Shown here: piece by piece, positions 33,888 through 41,849 of the stretch
Layout: each line of letters opens with the position of its first letter
How positions within the stretch are numbered: position 1 is the stretch's first letter
NCBI GenBank assembly: GCA_964550025.1
Contig: CAZJYI010000082.1
Location: forward strand, 1 to 49,084
Direction: 5' to 3'
Origin: CAZJYI01 sp964550025
Lineage (GTDB): Bacteria; Verrucomicrobiota; Kiritimatiellia; UBA8416; CAYOBW01
Length of the DNA stretch: 49,084 nt
The notes under the pieces: model-generated
Told to the model about the DNA's origin: nothing
Database searches by the model: none
What the model saw: the letters and a program-made list of their open reading frames with translations, nothing else
Translations under genes and position numbers: made by a program

Positions 33888-35543
33888 TCACACCTCAACG
33901 AACCGCCCCCGGAAGACCTCATGCCAGCCGGATTCACACGACAGGCGAAGGAACTTGATGTCTCCGCGCTTGATGCCGTCGCGCGTGCGGCGCGCCTGGT
34001 ACTCGGCATCGGGCGAACCGGTCAGTTCGAAGACGCGTAGCGGCCGGAGCTGGCCCAGTCGGCGGGCATGACGGTAGTGGTAGCCTTTCTGAAGCGCCGT
34101 CTCGATCAGTCCGGCCAGTTCCCAAAGGGCGTCACGCCCGCCGTCTTCCAGCGCGGCAAAGCAGATGTAGCCGCAACCGCCGCGCTCGTCCCGGTGGGGT
34201 GCGAGCATGGCAAAGGACAGGGAGGCGGAAAGACGCGACTCCGCATCCGAAATGGCCTCTTCCGCCAGAGACAGGTCGACCTTCTCTCCGACCATGTCGG
34301 AGACGGCGCCTTCGCGCCCGAGGAAACGCAGGCAGGGCGTCCGTAGGAAACGGCCTTCGACCTCGACCCTGTCGTGCAGGCAATAGCGGTAGAGGCCGCC
34401 CCCGGTTGTCAGGAGAACGGCGTACACCGAGTCGGGCCCGAGCTCCCACAGGCGCTTAACGTCACCAGACGCGGAGTCCCGGAACTCCAGGAAGTGCGAG
34501 CACACGGCGGCGGCTTTGCGTCCGTCTGCGCCCAGCGGCACGGTAACGATCCCTTCCGTGGCGACAAGTCCCTTTTCGCGAATGAACGCCGCGGGAAAGG
34601 CGGTTTGCAGCCGCGACAGCCACGGTGCGCACTCCCGCGTCCAGCAACTGATCACCCCCAGGCGAGGCCAAATCCTCCCGGGGGTATCGGGGCTTGCCGG
34701 GTCCAGCTCGGCCAGTGCCGCCGCTCTTTTGGGCATAGGCCGGAGGTAGGCCTGGAGCGTGACGCGCAATGGCTTCGGCAAGTCAAGCCCGTGCCGGATG
34801 CTGCCGGCACGAATGTCATCGACCAGGTCGGCCCAGTGCGTTGGGATCGCATCGAGGAGAATCGTGAGGAAGGACGGGTGCCAGACAGAGATGAGCCGGA
34901 CATTCGGTTCGCGAAGCAGAAACAGCAGCGTCAGGTACGTAAATGCCTCCGCATCGGCTACCTGCCCCAACTCAGGAGGAACCGCCAACACCCGCCGCGC
35001 CACCCAGCGCCCGACGACACCGAGGTACTCCGTATCGTCTTCGAAACCGACCCGAACCCCGGCATCCACAGCGTCCGAGTCGACCCGGGTATTCGGGCTC
35101 ACCGACCAATAGTGCCGCCCCAGGAAAAGCGCGGGCTTTTGCAGGTAGAGGCCGGCCAGCCAGGGGCGGATCGCCGCCAGGAACTCGCGGCGCAGCGAAC
35201 GGGTGTAGGGAATCAGCTTCGCCCCGCTCCCCGTTCCGCTGGTCGGTTCGAGGACGCGCACGGGCTCGGACACGATGCGGTCGCGCGATCCACCGCATTT
35301 GATCGTCCGGATGGCGTCCTCGTAGTCCCCGTACTCCGAGACGGGCACGCGGGATGCATAGTCGGCAGAATCGCCGATAGCGGCAAAGCCGTGCCTGCGC
35401 CCGTACTCTGTCGCGGCATTGCAGCGCAGAATGCGGCGCAAGACCCGTTCCTGCGTCACGCGCGGAAAACACGCTGCGACCAGGTACACCATGGCGCCGG
35501 GCAAGCAGCTCAGAAACCAGAGCACGTTGCAGACAAACGTCAT
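33888..35543 (-). CDS. GH3-family acyl-acid amido synthetase-like (adenylate-forming) enzyme
   Basis: 551 aa from the ATG at 35543, two bases after the preceding gene's stop codon; longer frames upstream are out of family. The GH3 signatures are EPTSGTGSGAKLIPYT (adenylate-binding loop), VRLISVWHPSFLTILLDAI, AFIREKGLVATEGIVTVPL, YRYCLHDRVEVEG, and the C-terminal GDIKFLRL. Family members activate an acid with ATP and join it to an amine, as in auxin-amino acid conjugation; bacterial ones are linked to natural-product pathways. It is the last gene of a six-gene minus-strand operon of radical SAM and GNAT proteins, so the substrate is probably made by them. Confidence 0.85.
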   Translation of the reverse strand: MTFVCNVLWFLSCLPGAMVYLVAACFPRVTQERVLRRILRCNAATEYGRRHGFAAIGDSADYASRVPVSEYGDYEDAIRTIKCGGSRDRIVSEPVRVLEPTSGTGSGAKLIPYTRSLRREFLAAIRPWLAGLYLQKPALFLGRHYWSVSPNTRVDSDAVDAGVRVGFEDDTEYLGVVGRWVARRVLAVPPELGQVADAEAFTYLTLLFLLREPNVRLISVWHPSFLTILLDAIPTHWADLVDDIRAGSIRHGLDLPKPLRVTLQAYLRPMPKRAAALAELDPASPDTPGRIWPRLGVISCWTRECAPWLSRLQTAFPAAFIREKGLVATEGIVTVPLGADGRKAAAVCSHFLEFRDSASGDVKRLWELGPDSVYAVLLTTGGGLYRYCLHDRVEVEGRFLRTPCLRFLGREGAVSDMVGEKVDLSLAEEAISDAESRLSASLSFAMLAPHRDERGGCGYICFAALEDGGRDALWELAGLIETALQKGYHYRHARRLGQLRPLRVFELTGSPDAEYQARRTRDGIKRGDIKFLRLSCESGWHEVFRGRFVEV

Positions 35544-35544
35544 C

Positions 35545-36273
35545 CTATACCACCCACTCGACCGGTGTGCGTTCGATAACCCGCCGGGTGGTCCGGTTGA
35601 AATTCCCGGGCACCACGTCCGCAATGCACGCGAGCTCGTCGCCCTGGACATAGTTGGGGTTGCGCGTCGCGAAGAACTTGACATGGGGGTCCGTAGCACG
35701 GCCTTGCGAAATGCCCAGCGTGTCCGCCGCGAGGCGGTCGCCCAGGCCGGCATGCTTGATGACGCCGGCACGAACATCGTAGGCGTCACCGTAGAGGTGA
35801 GTGCCAATGGCCCTCAGCAGAGTATCGTAGCGGAACGGAGTTGGCGCGTCATAGCGGGGAAAGAACTGCCGAAAGTAGAGCGGCAGGAAGCGATAGGTGC
35901 GATAGCCTTTGGAAATGAGGAACCAGTAGCAGTGGGAATGCGGAAAGCGTTCGAGCGCGCGCAGCATCACATGGCCGAACGCTCCGGCAAGAACGGCACG
36001 CTGACGGTGCTTCCGATCGACGACGGTGTCTCCACTGAACAGGAATACGCAATCCTCCCCGGCAACGGGCAACGTCACGAACCGGACTGTGGAGAAGCCT
36101 GCGATCCGTTGAGACGACTCGCGCAGAACGATGACCCAGTCCTTTCTGTCCATGTCGCGGAAAAAGACATCGCGCCGCACGTTGTCGAAGTAGCGGCGGT
36201 GCAGTTCGAGCATCCGGGAGCGCTCCTCGTTCCGCAGCAGCGTCTGTCTCACAATGGAAGCTTGAAGTGGCAC
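35545..36273 (-). CDS. GNAT-like acyltransferase protein of the radical SAM operon
   Basis: 242 aa with a GTG start at 36273 preceded by a G-rich ribosome-binding site (AGGGGG). The strand CVFLFSGDTVVDRKHRQRAV followed by a Gly/Ala helix resembles the acetyl-CoA loop of GNAT proteins. The next strand HCYWFLISKGYRTYRFLPLY and the long C-terminal half (THLYGDAYDVRAG, FFATRNPNYVQGDELACI) do not match a known family. It begins 24 bases after the third radical SAM gene and ends two bases before the GH3 start, so it is co-translated. It may acylate an intermediate. The GNAT call is tentative. Confidence 0.65.
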   Translation of the reverse strand: MPLQASIVRQTLLRNEERSRMLELHRRYFDNVRRDVFFRDMDRKDWVIVLRESSQRIAGFSTVRFVTLPVAGEDCVFLFSGDTVVDRKHRQRAVLAGAFGHVMLRALERFPHSHCYWFLISKGYRTYRFLPLYFRQFFPRYDAPTPFRYDTLLRAIGTHLYGDAYDVRAGVIKHAGLGDRLAADTLGISQGRATDPHVKFFATRNPNYVQGDELACIADVVPGNFNRTTRRVIERTPVEWVV

Positions 36274-36297
36274 ATTCCCCCTCGCGTCTTTTTGCGT

Positions 36298-37608
36298 TCA
36301 GCCGCGCACGTAGCGGACAATCCTGTTGCCGTAATAGCGCAACCCGACATTGGCGGTCATCGAAAGTGCCCAGCGACGCCCGCCCCGGAGTACTCGCGAC
36401 GCCATTCGCCCCACCGAAAAGGCCGTAGTCCACAGACGACACAATCCCCGCTGAAGGGTCTCGGGCGTCATGTGGTTCGGTTGAAACACGACGTGCTGCA
36501 TGTCGTACCGGCCCCAGTCTTCGGAGAGGATGCGGCCGTCCTCGCGCATCTTTCGGAACTCGCGAGTGCCGGGGAACGGTGTAAGAACGCCGAAGCGAAC
36601 GAGCGCCGGCGTCGCATCGTCGATGAACGCGAGGGTGTCGTCGAAGACCGATTCCGTATCGCCGTCGAAACCCAGCATGAAGGACGCCATGACGGCGACA
36701 CCGTTGGCCTGCAGTGTTTGCACATCCCGGGCGTAGCGCTCGACACGGTTGAAGTGTTTGCCGCAGTCGTTGAGGCTTTGCTGCGATACGGATTCGATCC
36801 CGACCAGGAGTCCCATGCAGCCGCTGCGTCGCAGCAGTTCCACGAGCATCCTGTCCTGGGCAATGCTTATCGTGGCGGCGGACACCCATCGGATGTTGAG
36901 CGGGATGAGCGCCTCCATGAGAGCAACGGCGTAGCCGCGATCGGCCGCGATATTGGGATCGAGAAACACCATCGTGCGTCTGCCGAGGCAGCGGATCTCT
37001 TCAACGACTTCCTCGATGGGGCGCGCGCAGATGTGGCGTCGGCACATGCCCTGGATACTGCAATACGAGCAGTGGTTCCGGCAACCCCGAGCCGCAATCA
37101 CCGACGGGGGTCGCGCGTAGGCGCGTCTCGGCTGCAAGTCCCTACGGGGCACCGGAGCCGGGAGCCTGTCGACGGCGTCGGAACACAGGACGCCCCGCGG
37201 CGCCTTCCCGTCCTTGACGTCGCGCAGCAGACGCGGCCAGGTTTCCTCGGCGTAGCCGGTCACCACCACGTCGGCATGCCGGGATGCTTCTTCCGGATTC
37301 AGCGTGGGATGACTCCCTCCCAGCACGACAAGCGCATTCTTCCGGCGAAAGTACGCCGCAAGCTCGTAGGCACGCGGGGCCGATGCGGCCACGCACGTGA
37401 TTCCGACGACATCGTAGTGCTGCCCGTCATATCGTGGTTGCTGCACACCTTCATCCACGATCTCAATATCCGCCCCCAGCTCCGGCGGAACAAGTGCGGC
37501 CAGCGTGGTGAGGGTCAAGGGGGCATAGGAAACCGAGCGCCGAAAGAAGCCTCCGTAGCGGTACGTGCCGTCGCGCGGCAGGACGAGGAGGATACGCATA
37601 GCGCTCAT
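36298..37608 (-). CDS. B12-binding-domain radical SAM protein (third of three)
   Basis: 436 aa from the ATG at 37608, which overlaps the previous stop as ATGA. The N-terminal B12-binding-like Rossmann domain has LTLTTLAALVPPELGADIEI, VVGITCV and VVLGGSHPTLNPEEASRHAD. The radical SAM cluster is Cys176, Cys180, Cys183 in RGCRNHCSYCSIQG. The barrel continues with VFLDPNIAADRGYA and FMLGFDGDT, and the C-terminus carries PFPGTREFRKM and HVVFQPNHMTPE. A cobalamin-ligand DxHxxG motif is not seen, as in the BchE/HpnJ-type group. Its reaction is unknown. It closely resembles the first radical SAM gene in layout, so the two may have arisen by duplication. Confidence 0.9.
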   Translation of the reverse strand: MSAMRILLVLPRDGTYRYGGFFRRSVSYAPLTLTTLAALVPPELGADIEIVDEGVQQPRYDGQHYDVVGITCVAASAPRAYELAAYFRRKNALVVLGGSHPTLNPEEASRHADVVVTGYAEETWPRLLRDVKDGKAPRGVLCSDAVDRLPAPVPRRDLQPRRAYARPPSVIAARGCRNHCSYCSIQGMCRRHICARPIEEVVEEIRCLGRRTMVFLDPNIAADRGYAVALMEALIPLNIRWVSAATISIAQDRMLVELLRRSGCMGLLVGIESVSQQSLNDCGKHFNRVERYARDVQTLQANGVAVMASFMLGFDGDTESVFDDTLAFIDDATPALVRFGVLTPFPGTREFRKMREDGRILSEDWGRYDMQHVVFQPNHMTPETLQRGLCRLWTTAFSVGRMASRVLRGGRRWALSMTANVGLRYYGNRIVRYVRG

Positions 37609-38696
37609 AGCGTGGCCACCTCCAGGTACGGGACACGGTCCCTCACGAGAGCTTCGCACTCATCCCGGGTATCGGGCCAGCAGACGACATACAGCCGGCT
37701 GGAGTAGCGCAGGTGCCGCCCCCTTGCCGGCACGGCGTTCAACGCGTCGGCTTCGTGCAACCCCGTGCAGAGGAAGTGAAGGTCCGATTTGGAGAATTCT
37801 GTACGAACGGCGTCGAGCAGTGCGGCAAAAACGGAGGGCGCGTTGTCGCGGACACAGACGAACGCCAGGTAGCCGATGTTCAGCTCGCGGCCCGGCGGCG
37901 GCAGAGCGCGGTACCCGGCAAGGCGCAACGGTATGTTCAGAAAAGGGCGAACGGCACCGAGGAACGGTGCGTAGCCCGCCACTACGGTCTGCCGGAAGCG
38001 ACGTTGGTCCCAGACGGCCATGGCGCCAAGAATCGTGTCGCCATGCACAGCCACACGGAAATCGGCCAGATTGAGGCCGCGCAGGTGTGGCCGGCTGAGG
38101 TCAGCGGCATCGAACACCGGAAAAAACTGTTTTCGAGGGCCTTCCCGGGTCAGGAACGCCGCCAGGGCATCGGCGCCAATTGCAGAACCGGGCATGACCG
38201 TCGTCGCGCCGGTCCGACCACGATACCGGCCAATAAGGGGAATCGCGTAGGAGTGGTAGCAGCCGCAGGGGAGGTAGACCGGGAGTCCCGCGCGCCCGCT
38301 GGTGAGGAGGTCGATGGCCACCCGGTTGTCTTCGACAATGGTCGTCAGGTAACCGGGGGTCCGTCCGTCCCCGTGCAGCCCGCGGAGGAAGCGGTATCCA
38401 CGCCCCAGCGCGGTGCCGAATCGCACGCGTGGTTTGAGCCGCAGACCGCTCAGATAGCCGAACTCGCGCGCGCGGCCATTGACAAACAGCGTCCGTAGGC
38501 TTCGGCATCCGGTACCGACGATCTCCTCGCCGTCGAACAGAGCGGCAACCTGGTTCTCGCGCCCCTGGACGGCAATACCGCCGAAGAAAGACGGGGTCCG
38601 CAGAAAGCGCAACCGCACCCAGCCGGGCATCGGTTCCCCGGCGGCCACGGCCCGCAACCCCGCATCATGGGTCTCATCGGCCAGAGCAAGTCTCAT
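37605..38696 (-). CDS. Double GNAT-like acetyltransferase protein of the radical SAM operon
   Basis: 363 aa. It has an N-terminal GNAT-like half: GTGCRSLRTLFVNGRAREF, YLSGLRLKPRVRFGTALGRG (the acetyl-CoA loop position) and IVEDNRVAIDLLTSG, which is the usual neighbour-residue strand. A second half runs from about residue 190 with LADFRVAVHGDTILGAMAVW and a late strand YLAFVCVRD, suggesting a tandem GNAT arrangement. The start at 38696 overlaps the upstream radical SAM gene by 23 bases, and the stop overlaps the next start by 4. It is probably a cytoplasmic acyl or amino-acyl transferase in the pathway; the substrate is unknown. Confidence 0.75.
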   Translation of the reverse strand: MRLALADETHDAGLRAVAAGEPMPGWVRLRFLRTPSFFGGIAVQGRENQVAALFDGEEIVGTGCRSLRTLFVNGRAREFGYLSGLRLKPRVRFGTALGRGYRFLRGLHGDGRTPGYLTTIVEDNRVAIDLLTSGRAGLPVYLPCGCYHSYAIPLIGRYRGRTGATTVMPGSAIGADALAAFLTREGPRKQFFPVFDAADLSRPHLRGLNLADFRVAVHGDTILGAMAVWDQRRFRQTVVAGYAPFLGAVRPFLNIPLRLAGYRALPPPGRELNIGYLAFVCVRDNAPSVFAALLDAVRTEFSKSDLHFLCTGLHEADALNAVPARGRHLRYSSRLYVVCWPDTRDECEALVRDRVPYLEVATL

Positions 38697-40044
38697 GATC
38701 GGTCACTCCCAACGGAAGTCCCTGTCGCTTCTTCACTTCCCGGCCGGCGGCCAGGTTCTGGCAGAAGAAGAACGCAGCCATGGAGGGCGAGCGGCAATTG
38801 GCTTTGAGGTCGAGGCCGCGCCGCAAGACGGACCACGGTGAGTAGAACCGCTTCCGGAAGGCATAGCACGCCTCGGACAGCGCCCGAGGCGACAGGCTGT
38901 CGGGGCGGAAAGCCACGTCGCCGAAACGGTAGCCTTCGGAAAGCCACCAGGCGTCATGCAGCAGGCGCGATTCGCTCAGCAGGCGCTCGTAGACCGGCGT
39001 ACCGGGGAAGGGAACCAAATGGTTGAAGGCGGCAAAGAAGAAACGGTGCCGCAACGCGAACGCGAGCGTGCGCCCGAAGGAGGCTTCCGTATCGCCGTCG
39101 TAACCAAAAACAAAGGTGGCGTAGACGGCGAGACCATGCTCCCGGAGCTTCCTTAGAGCCAGTGCGTAGCCGCCGTCGCGTCCCTCCCGCGCGGCGTTGC
39201 GCGAGGCGTTGACTTTCTTACCCATCTGCGCCAGGACACCGGAGTCCAGGGACTCGAACCCGATCAGTACGCCGATGCAACCGCTTTCCCGCATCAGTCG
39301 GAGCAGTTCGTCATCGCGTGCAATATCCAGGCTCACCTGCCCAACCCAGCGGATACGCAGGGGAACCAGGGCCGTGAGCAATTCCCTCGTGCGCTCCCTG
39401 TCCACGCAGATGTTGTCGTCCACGAAAAACACGCTGCGCCGATTCAGCGAACGAATGTCCTCGACGACGTCCGCAACCGGACGTGCATTGTAGGTACTCC
39501 GGAAGAAGCTGCTGATCGAACAGAACTCGCAAGCAAACCGGCAACCGCGCGCGGTCTCCACGAGCGCGAGATCAACGTACGGCTTGTCTTCGTAGATGGA
39601 CCGATCCGGCATGACACCGGCAAGCGAGGGTCTGTCCTTCGATCGGTAGCGGGACAGCAGACGGCCGTCCCGGGCATCGCGCAGCAGCTGCGGCCAGACT
39701 TCCTCGGCTTCTCCCACAACCACTGCATCCGCATGCCGTTCAGCTTCGTCCGGCACGAGGGTGGCGTGAAACCCGCCCATCACAACCTTCACGCCGCGTT
39801 GCCGGTATTCCGCTGCGATCTGGTAGGCGCGTCTCGCCGTGTAGGTCTCCACGTTGATGGCCACCAGGTCCGTCGGCTCGTCGTACGGTATGTCCTCGAG
39901 GCGATCGTCATGGAAGACGCGCTCGTGTTCTCTCGGCGTCAGGCCGGCGAGCACCCCGATGGCCAGCGGTTCCATGAGCCAGGATCGCACGTACGGCTGA
40001 CCCGGGCGGCGCCCGACACAGGGCAGAACGAAGGATATCTTCAT
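38674..40044 (-). CDS. B12-binding-domain radical SAM protein (second of three)
   Basis: 456 aa; the ATG at 40044 overlaps the previous stop (ATGA). It starts KISFVLPCVGRRPGQPYVRS, followed by a B12-binding-like domain (VVMGGFHATLVPDEAERHAD). The [4Fe-4S] triad is Cys168, Cys172, Cys175 in RGCRFACEFCSISSF. The barrel shows VFFVDDNICVDRERTRELL and IGFESLDSGVLAQMGKKVN. The tail has FNHLVPFPGTPVYERLL. A spacer in the barrel (ASRNAAREGRDGGYA) is longer than in its two siblings, so it is the most divergent of the three. It ends inside the next gene (23-base overlap). No substrate is known. Confidence 0.9.
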   Translation of the reverse strand: MKISFVLPCVGRRPGQPYVRSWLMEPLAIGVLAGLTPREHERVFHDDRLEDIPYDEPTDLVAINVETYTARRAYQIAAEYRQRGVKVVMGGFHATLVPDEAERHADAVVVGEAEEVWPQLLRDARDGRLLSRYRSKDRPSLAGVMPDRSIYEDKPYVDLALVETARGCRFACEFCSISSFFRSTYNARPVADVVEDIRSLNRRSVFFVDDNICVDRERTRELLTALVPLRIRWVGQVSLDIARDDELLRLMRESGCIGVLIGFESLDSGVLAQMGKKVNASRNAAREGRDGGYALALRKLREHGLAVYATFVFGYDGDTEASFGRTLAFALRHRFFFAAFNHLVPFPGTPVYERLLSESRLLHDAWWLSEGYRFGDVAFRPDSLSPRALSEACYAFRKRFYSPWSVLRRGLDLKANCRSPSMAAFFFCQNLAAGREVKKRQGLPLGVTDHETCSGR

Positions 40045-41387
40045 GTTGCCGCCTCTGCGTGCGCGAGCGCGGCGGGGCCGCCCGCACTCACCGCCGAGCA
40101 CTCGCGCTCTGCCTGCAGGCGCTGAATGTAGCACCGATAGGCGAGGTTCCCGACGAGGGCAATCGCAAACCGCGGGCTCTCCGAGAGGCGGCGAACGATC
40201 GACTTCAAGCGGAACGCTTCCCGGTAGGCGCGTCGGAACCCGTCCTCCAGTTGTTCAACGGTCATGCGGGCGGGGCGAAAGACGACGTGCTGCGTGTCGT
40301 AGAAGCGCCAGTCGCGATGCAGCAAACGTCCTTCGCGCTCCAACCGTACGAAAGCCCCCGTTCCCGGATATGGCGTGTAGACGGCAAACCGCGGGATGTC
40401 GATCTTCAAGTCGTTCACCGCCGCTACCGTCCGATCAAAGACAGCGGTCGTGTCATTGTCCATGCCGAAGATGAAGCATCCCTGGACCGTGATGCGCCGC
40501 TCGTGCAGACCCATGACAATCTCTCGGTAGGTCTCCATCTTGTTGAATCCCTTGTGCATCTGCCGGAGGCAGGCATCGTCCAGCGATTCGAACCCGAGCA
40601 ACAGGTAGCGGCAGCCGCTCCTCGCCATCAGGTCCAACAAGGCGTGGTCGCGCGCGGCGCGGGTCGTGATCAGGCCACCCCACTGCTTCCGCAGAGGAAT
40701 CATGGCCGTGAACAGCTCACGCGCATACTCGGGATCCTCGGCGAGGCTGACATCACTGAAGACGATGCGCTTCGCAGGAATGCGCCTGACTTCATCAACC
40801 ACTTCGCAAACGGGGCGTGTCTGCCATCCGTACGGCACGGCCGGCACGGAGCAGAAATCGCAGGCGCCCTTGCAGCCCCTCGTGGCAAGCACCGTATCGG
40901 GTACCATGTAGCCGGAACGGCGCTGCAGGTCACGGCGGGGGTGCGGCAATCCCGTCAGTTCCGGACTGTCTCCGTGATACTCCGGTTCAAGCGCGCCACG
41001 CACGAAATCGCGCAGGAGTTGCGGCCACGCCTGCTCCGCGAAACCGGTGACGATCGCGTCGGCATGGGCCGCCGCTTCGCCCGGCAACAGCGACACGTGG
41101 ACCCCACCGAGTACGACCTTGACTCCCCGCGAACGGAACGCATCGGCAAGCCGATAGGCGCGTTGCGCCGTGCCCGTCAGGCAACTGATGCCGACGATGT
41201 CGACGGGGGCATCGTGGGGAACGGCGTCAATGCTCTCATCGACAATTGTCACTTCGGCGCCAAGCTCGTCCGGCACGAGCGCCGCAAGCGTCGTCAGCGT
41301 GAGCGGCGCTTCCCGAAACGAAACACACAACCGTCCGAGCTTCAGACGGTGAATGCGGGCGTCGGGCATTATGAGCAAGATCTTCAC
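40041..41387 (-). CDS. B12-binding-domain radical SAM protein (first of three)
   Basis: 448 aa from a GTG at 41387, giving VKILLIMPDARI as in relatives; the frame is open to a TTG at 41417. The B12-like domain (VDIVGISCLTGTAQRAYRLA, VVLGGVHVSLLPGEAAAHAD) is followed by the cluster Cys172, Cys176, Cys179 in RGCKGACDFCSVPAVPYG. The barrel has VFSDVSLAEDPEYARELF, LLLGFESLDDACLRQ and CFIFGMDNDTTAVFD, and the end carries PYPGTGAFVRLEREGRLL. It is the first gene of the six-gene operon; the space upstream (41388-41514) would hold the promoter, but no clear -35/-10 was found. Confidence 0.9.
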   Translation of the reverse strand: MKILLIMPDARIHRLKLGRLCVSFREAPLTLTTLAALVPDELGAEVTIVDESIDAVPHDAPVDIVGISCLTGTAQRAYRLADAFRSRGVKVVLGGVHVSLLPGEAAAHADAIVTGFAEQAWPQLLRDFVRGALEPEYHGDSPELTGLPHPRRDLQRRSGYMVPDTVLATRGCKGACDFCSVPAVPYGWQTRPVCEVVDEVRRIPAKRIVFSDVSLAEDPEYARELFTAMIPLRKQWGGLITTRAARDHALLDLMARSGCRYLLLGFESLDDACLRQMHKGFNKMETYREIVMGLHERRITVQGCFIFGMDNDTTAVFDRTVAAVNDLKIDIPRFAVYTPYPGTGAFVRLEREGRLLHRDWRFYDTQHVVFRPARMTVEQLEDGFRRAYREAFRLKSIVRRLSESPRFAIALVGNLAYRCYIQRLQAERECSAVSAGGPAALAHAEAAT

Positions 41388-41514
41388 TAACGCGGAGTCC
41401 CCTGGCTGCTTTGACAACGGGTATCATTTGCACGGAACGTGCCAAGCGTGCAACAGGTGCCACAGTAGCACGAAACCAGGCGAGAATCCCATCATTCCCG
41501 GCGGCGTGGGACAC
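41388..41514. other. Region upstream of the radical SAM operon
   Basis: No gene is visible between the radical SAM start and the duplicated block beginning at 41515. The segment should contain the operon promoter. I see no convincing promoter, hairpin or repeat of length in it. Confidence 0.4.
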
Positions 41515-41676
41515 CCCGTCGCGCGGGAATGTCCATGCCAGGTACATCAGGCGTACAAAAAGCGCACCGCACGCCCCCCCTCCCATCCACCTCGACACCC
41601 GACCCCCCACCCCCGCCACCCGACACGCGACACCCTCTCTACTACAACATCCGGCCGAACTCGGCGACGGACTTGA
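41515..41676. repeat. Left copy of a duplicated ~160-base segment ending at the assembly gap
   Basis: It begins CCCGTCGCGCGGGAATGTCC, runs through a CGACACC-type tract and ends ...GGACTTGA at the first N. The right copy starts at the last N with the same bases. The copies differ at scattered positions (for example CGGGAAT against CGGGATT, and CATCCGGCCGAAC against CATCCGGCCGATC), so they are true copies, not one read placed twice. Confidence 0.85.
41642..41676 (-). CDS. C-terminal codons of a second NrpR-like gene, cut by the assembly gap
   Basis: On the minus strand the left copy reads KSVAEFGRML followed by a stop at 41642. The gene at 41812 ends KTVAEIGRMMK. The aligned residues, frame and stop position show that a paralogue of the NrpR-like gene ends here and has its body in the gap. 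Only about eleven codons are present. Confidence 0.7.
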
Positions 41677-41686
41677 NNNNNNNNNN
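41677..41686. other. Assembly gap (10 N)
   Basis: Ten N characters mark a scaffold gap of unknown true size. Because both edges lie in a duplicated segment and the left copy includes the end of a paralogous gene, the missing sequence is probably about a gene long (a kilobase or so) rather than ten bases. Confidence 0.95.
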
Positions 41687-41849
41687 CCCGTCGCGCGGGA
41701 TTGTCCATGCCAGGTACATCAGGCGTACAAAAACCGCACCGCACGCCCCCCCCTCCATTCCGCCTCGACACCCGACACCCGACACCCGACACCCGACACG
41801 CGACACCCTCTCTACTTCATCATCCGGCCGATCTCGGCGACGGTCTTGA
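41687..41849. repeat. Right copy of the duplicated segment, overlapping the end of the NrpR-like gene
   Basis: This copy matches 41515-41676 from its first base. It covers the intergenic tract, the CGACACC tandem repeat and the last codons of the NrpR-like gene (stop at 41812). The match ends at TCTTGA near 41849 only because the left copy ends there at the gap, so the true duplication may be longer. Confidence 0.85.
41766..41807 (+). repeat. Six tandem 7-base units CGACACC after the NrpR-like gene
   Basis: Units start every 7 bases from 41766; the fifth is CGACACG. On the gene's strand this reads GGTGTCG repeats just after the stop codon. A decayed version lies at 41593-41635 in the left copy. 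Such tracts may vary by slippage. Confidence 0.85.

Noticed and set aside
35419..37707. 762-aa plus-strand ORF across the radical SAM/GNAT/GH3 genes
   Set aside because: It lies opposite three conserved minus-strand genes with clear motifs; composition is typical of a shadow frame.
41515..41849. Insertion sequence flanking the gap
   Set aside because: No transposase or terminal inverted repeats are visible; the duplication is better explained by tandem gene duplication.
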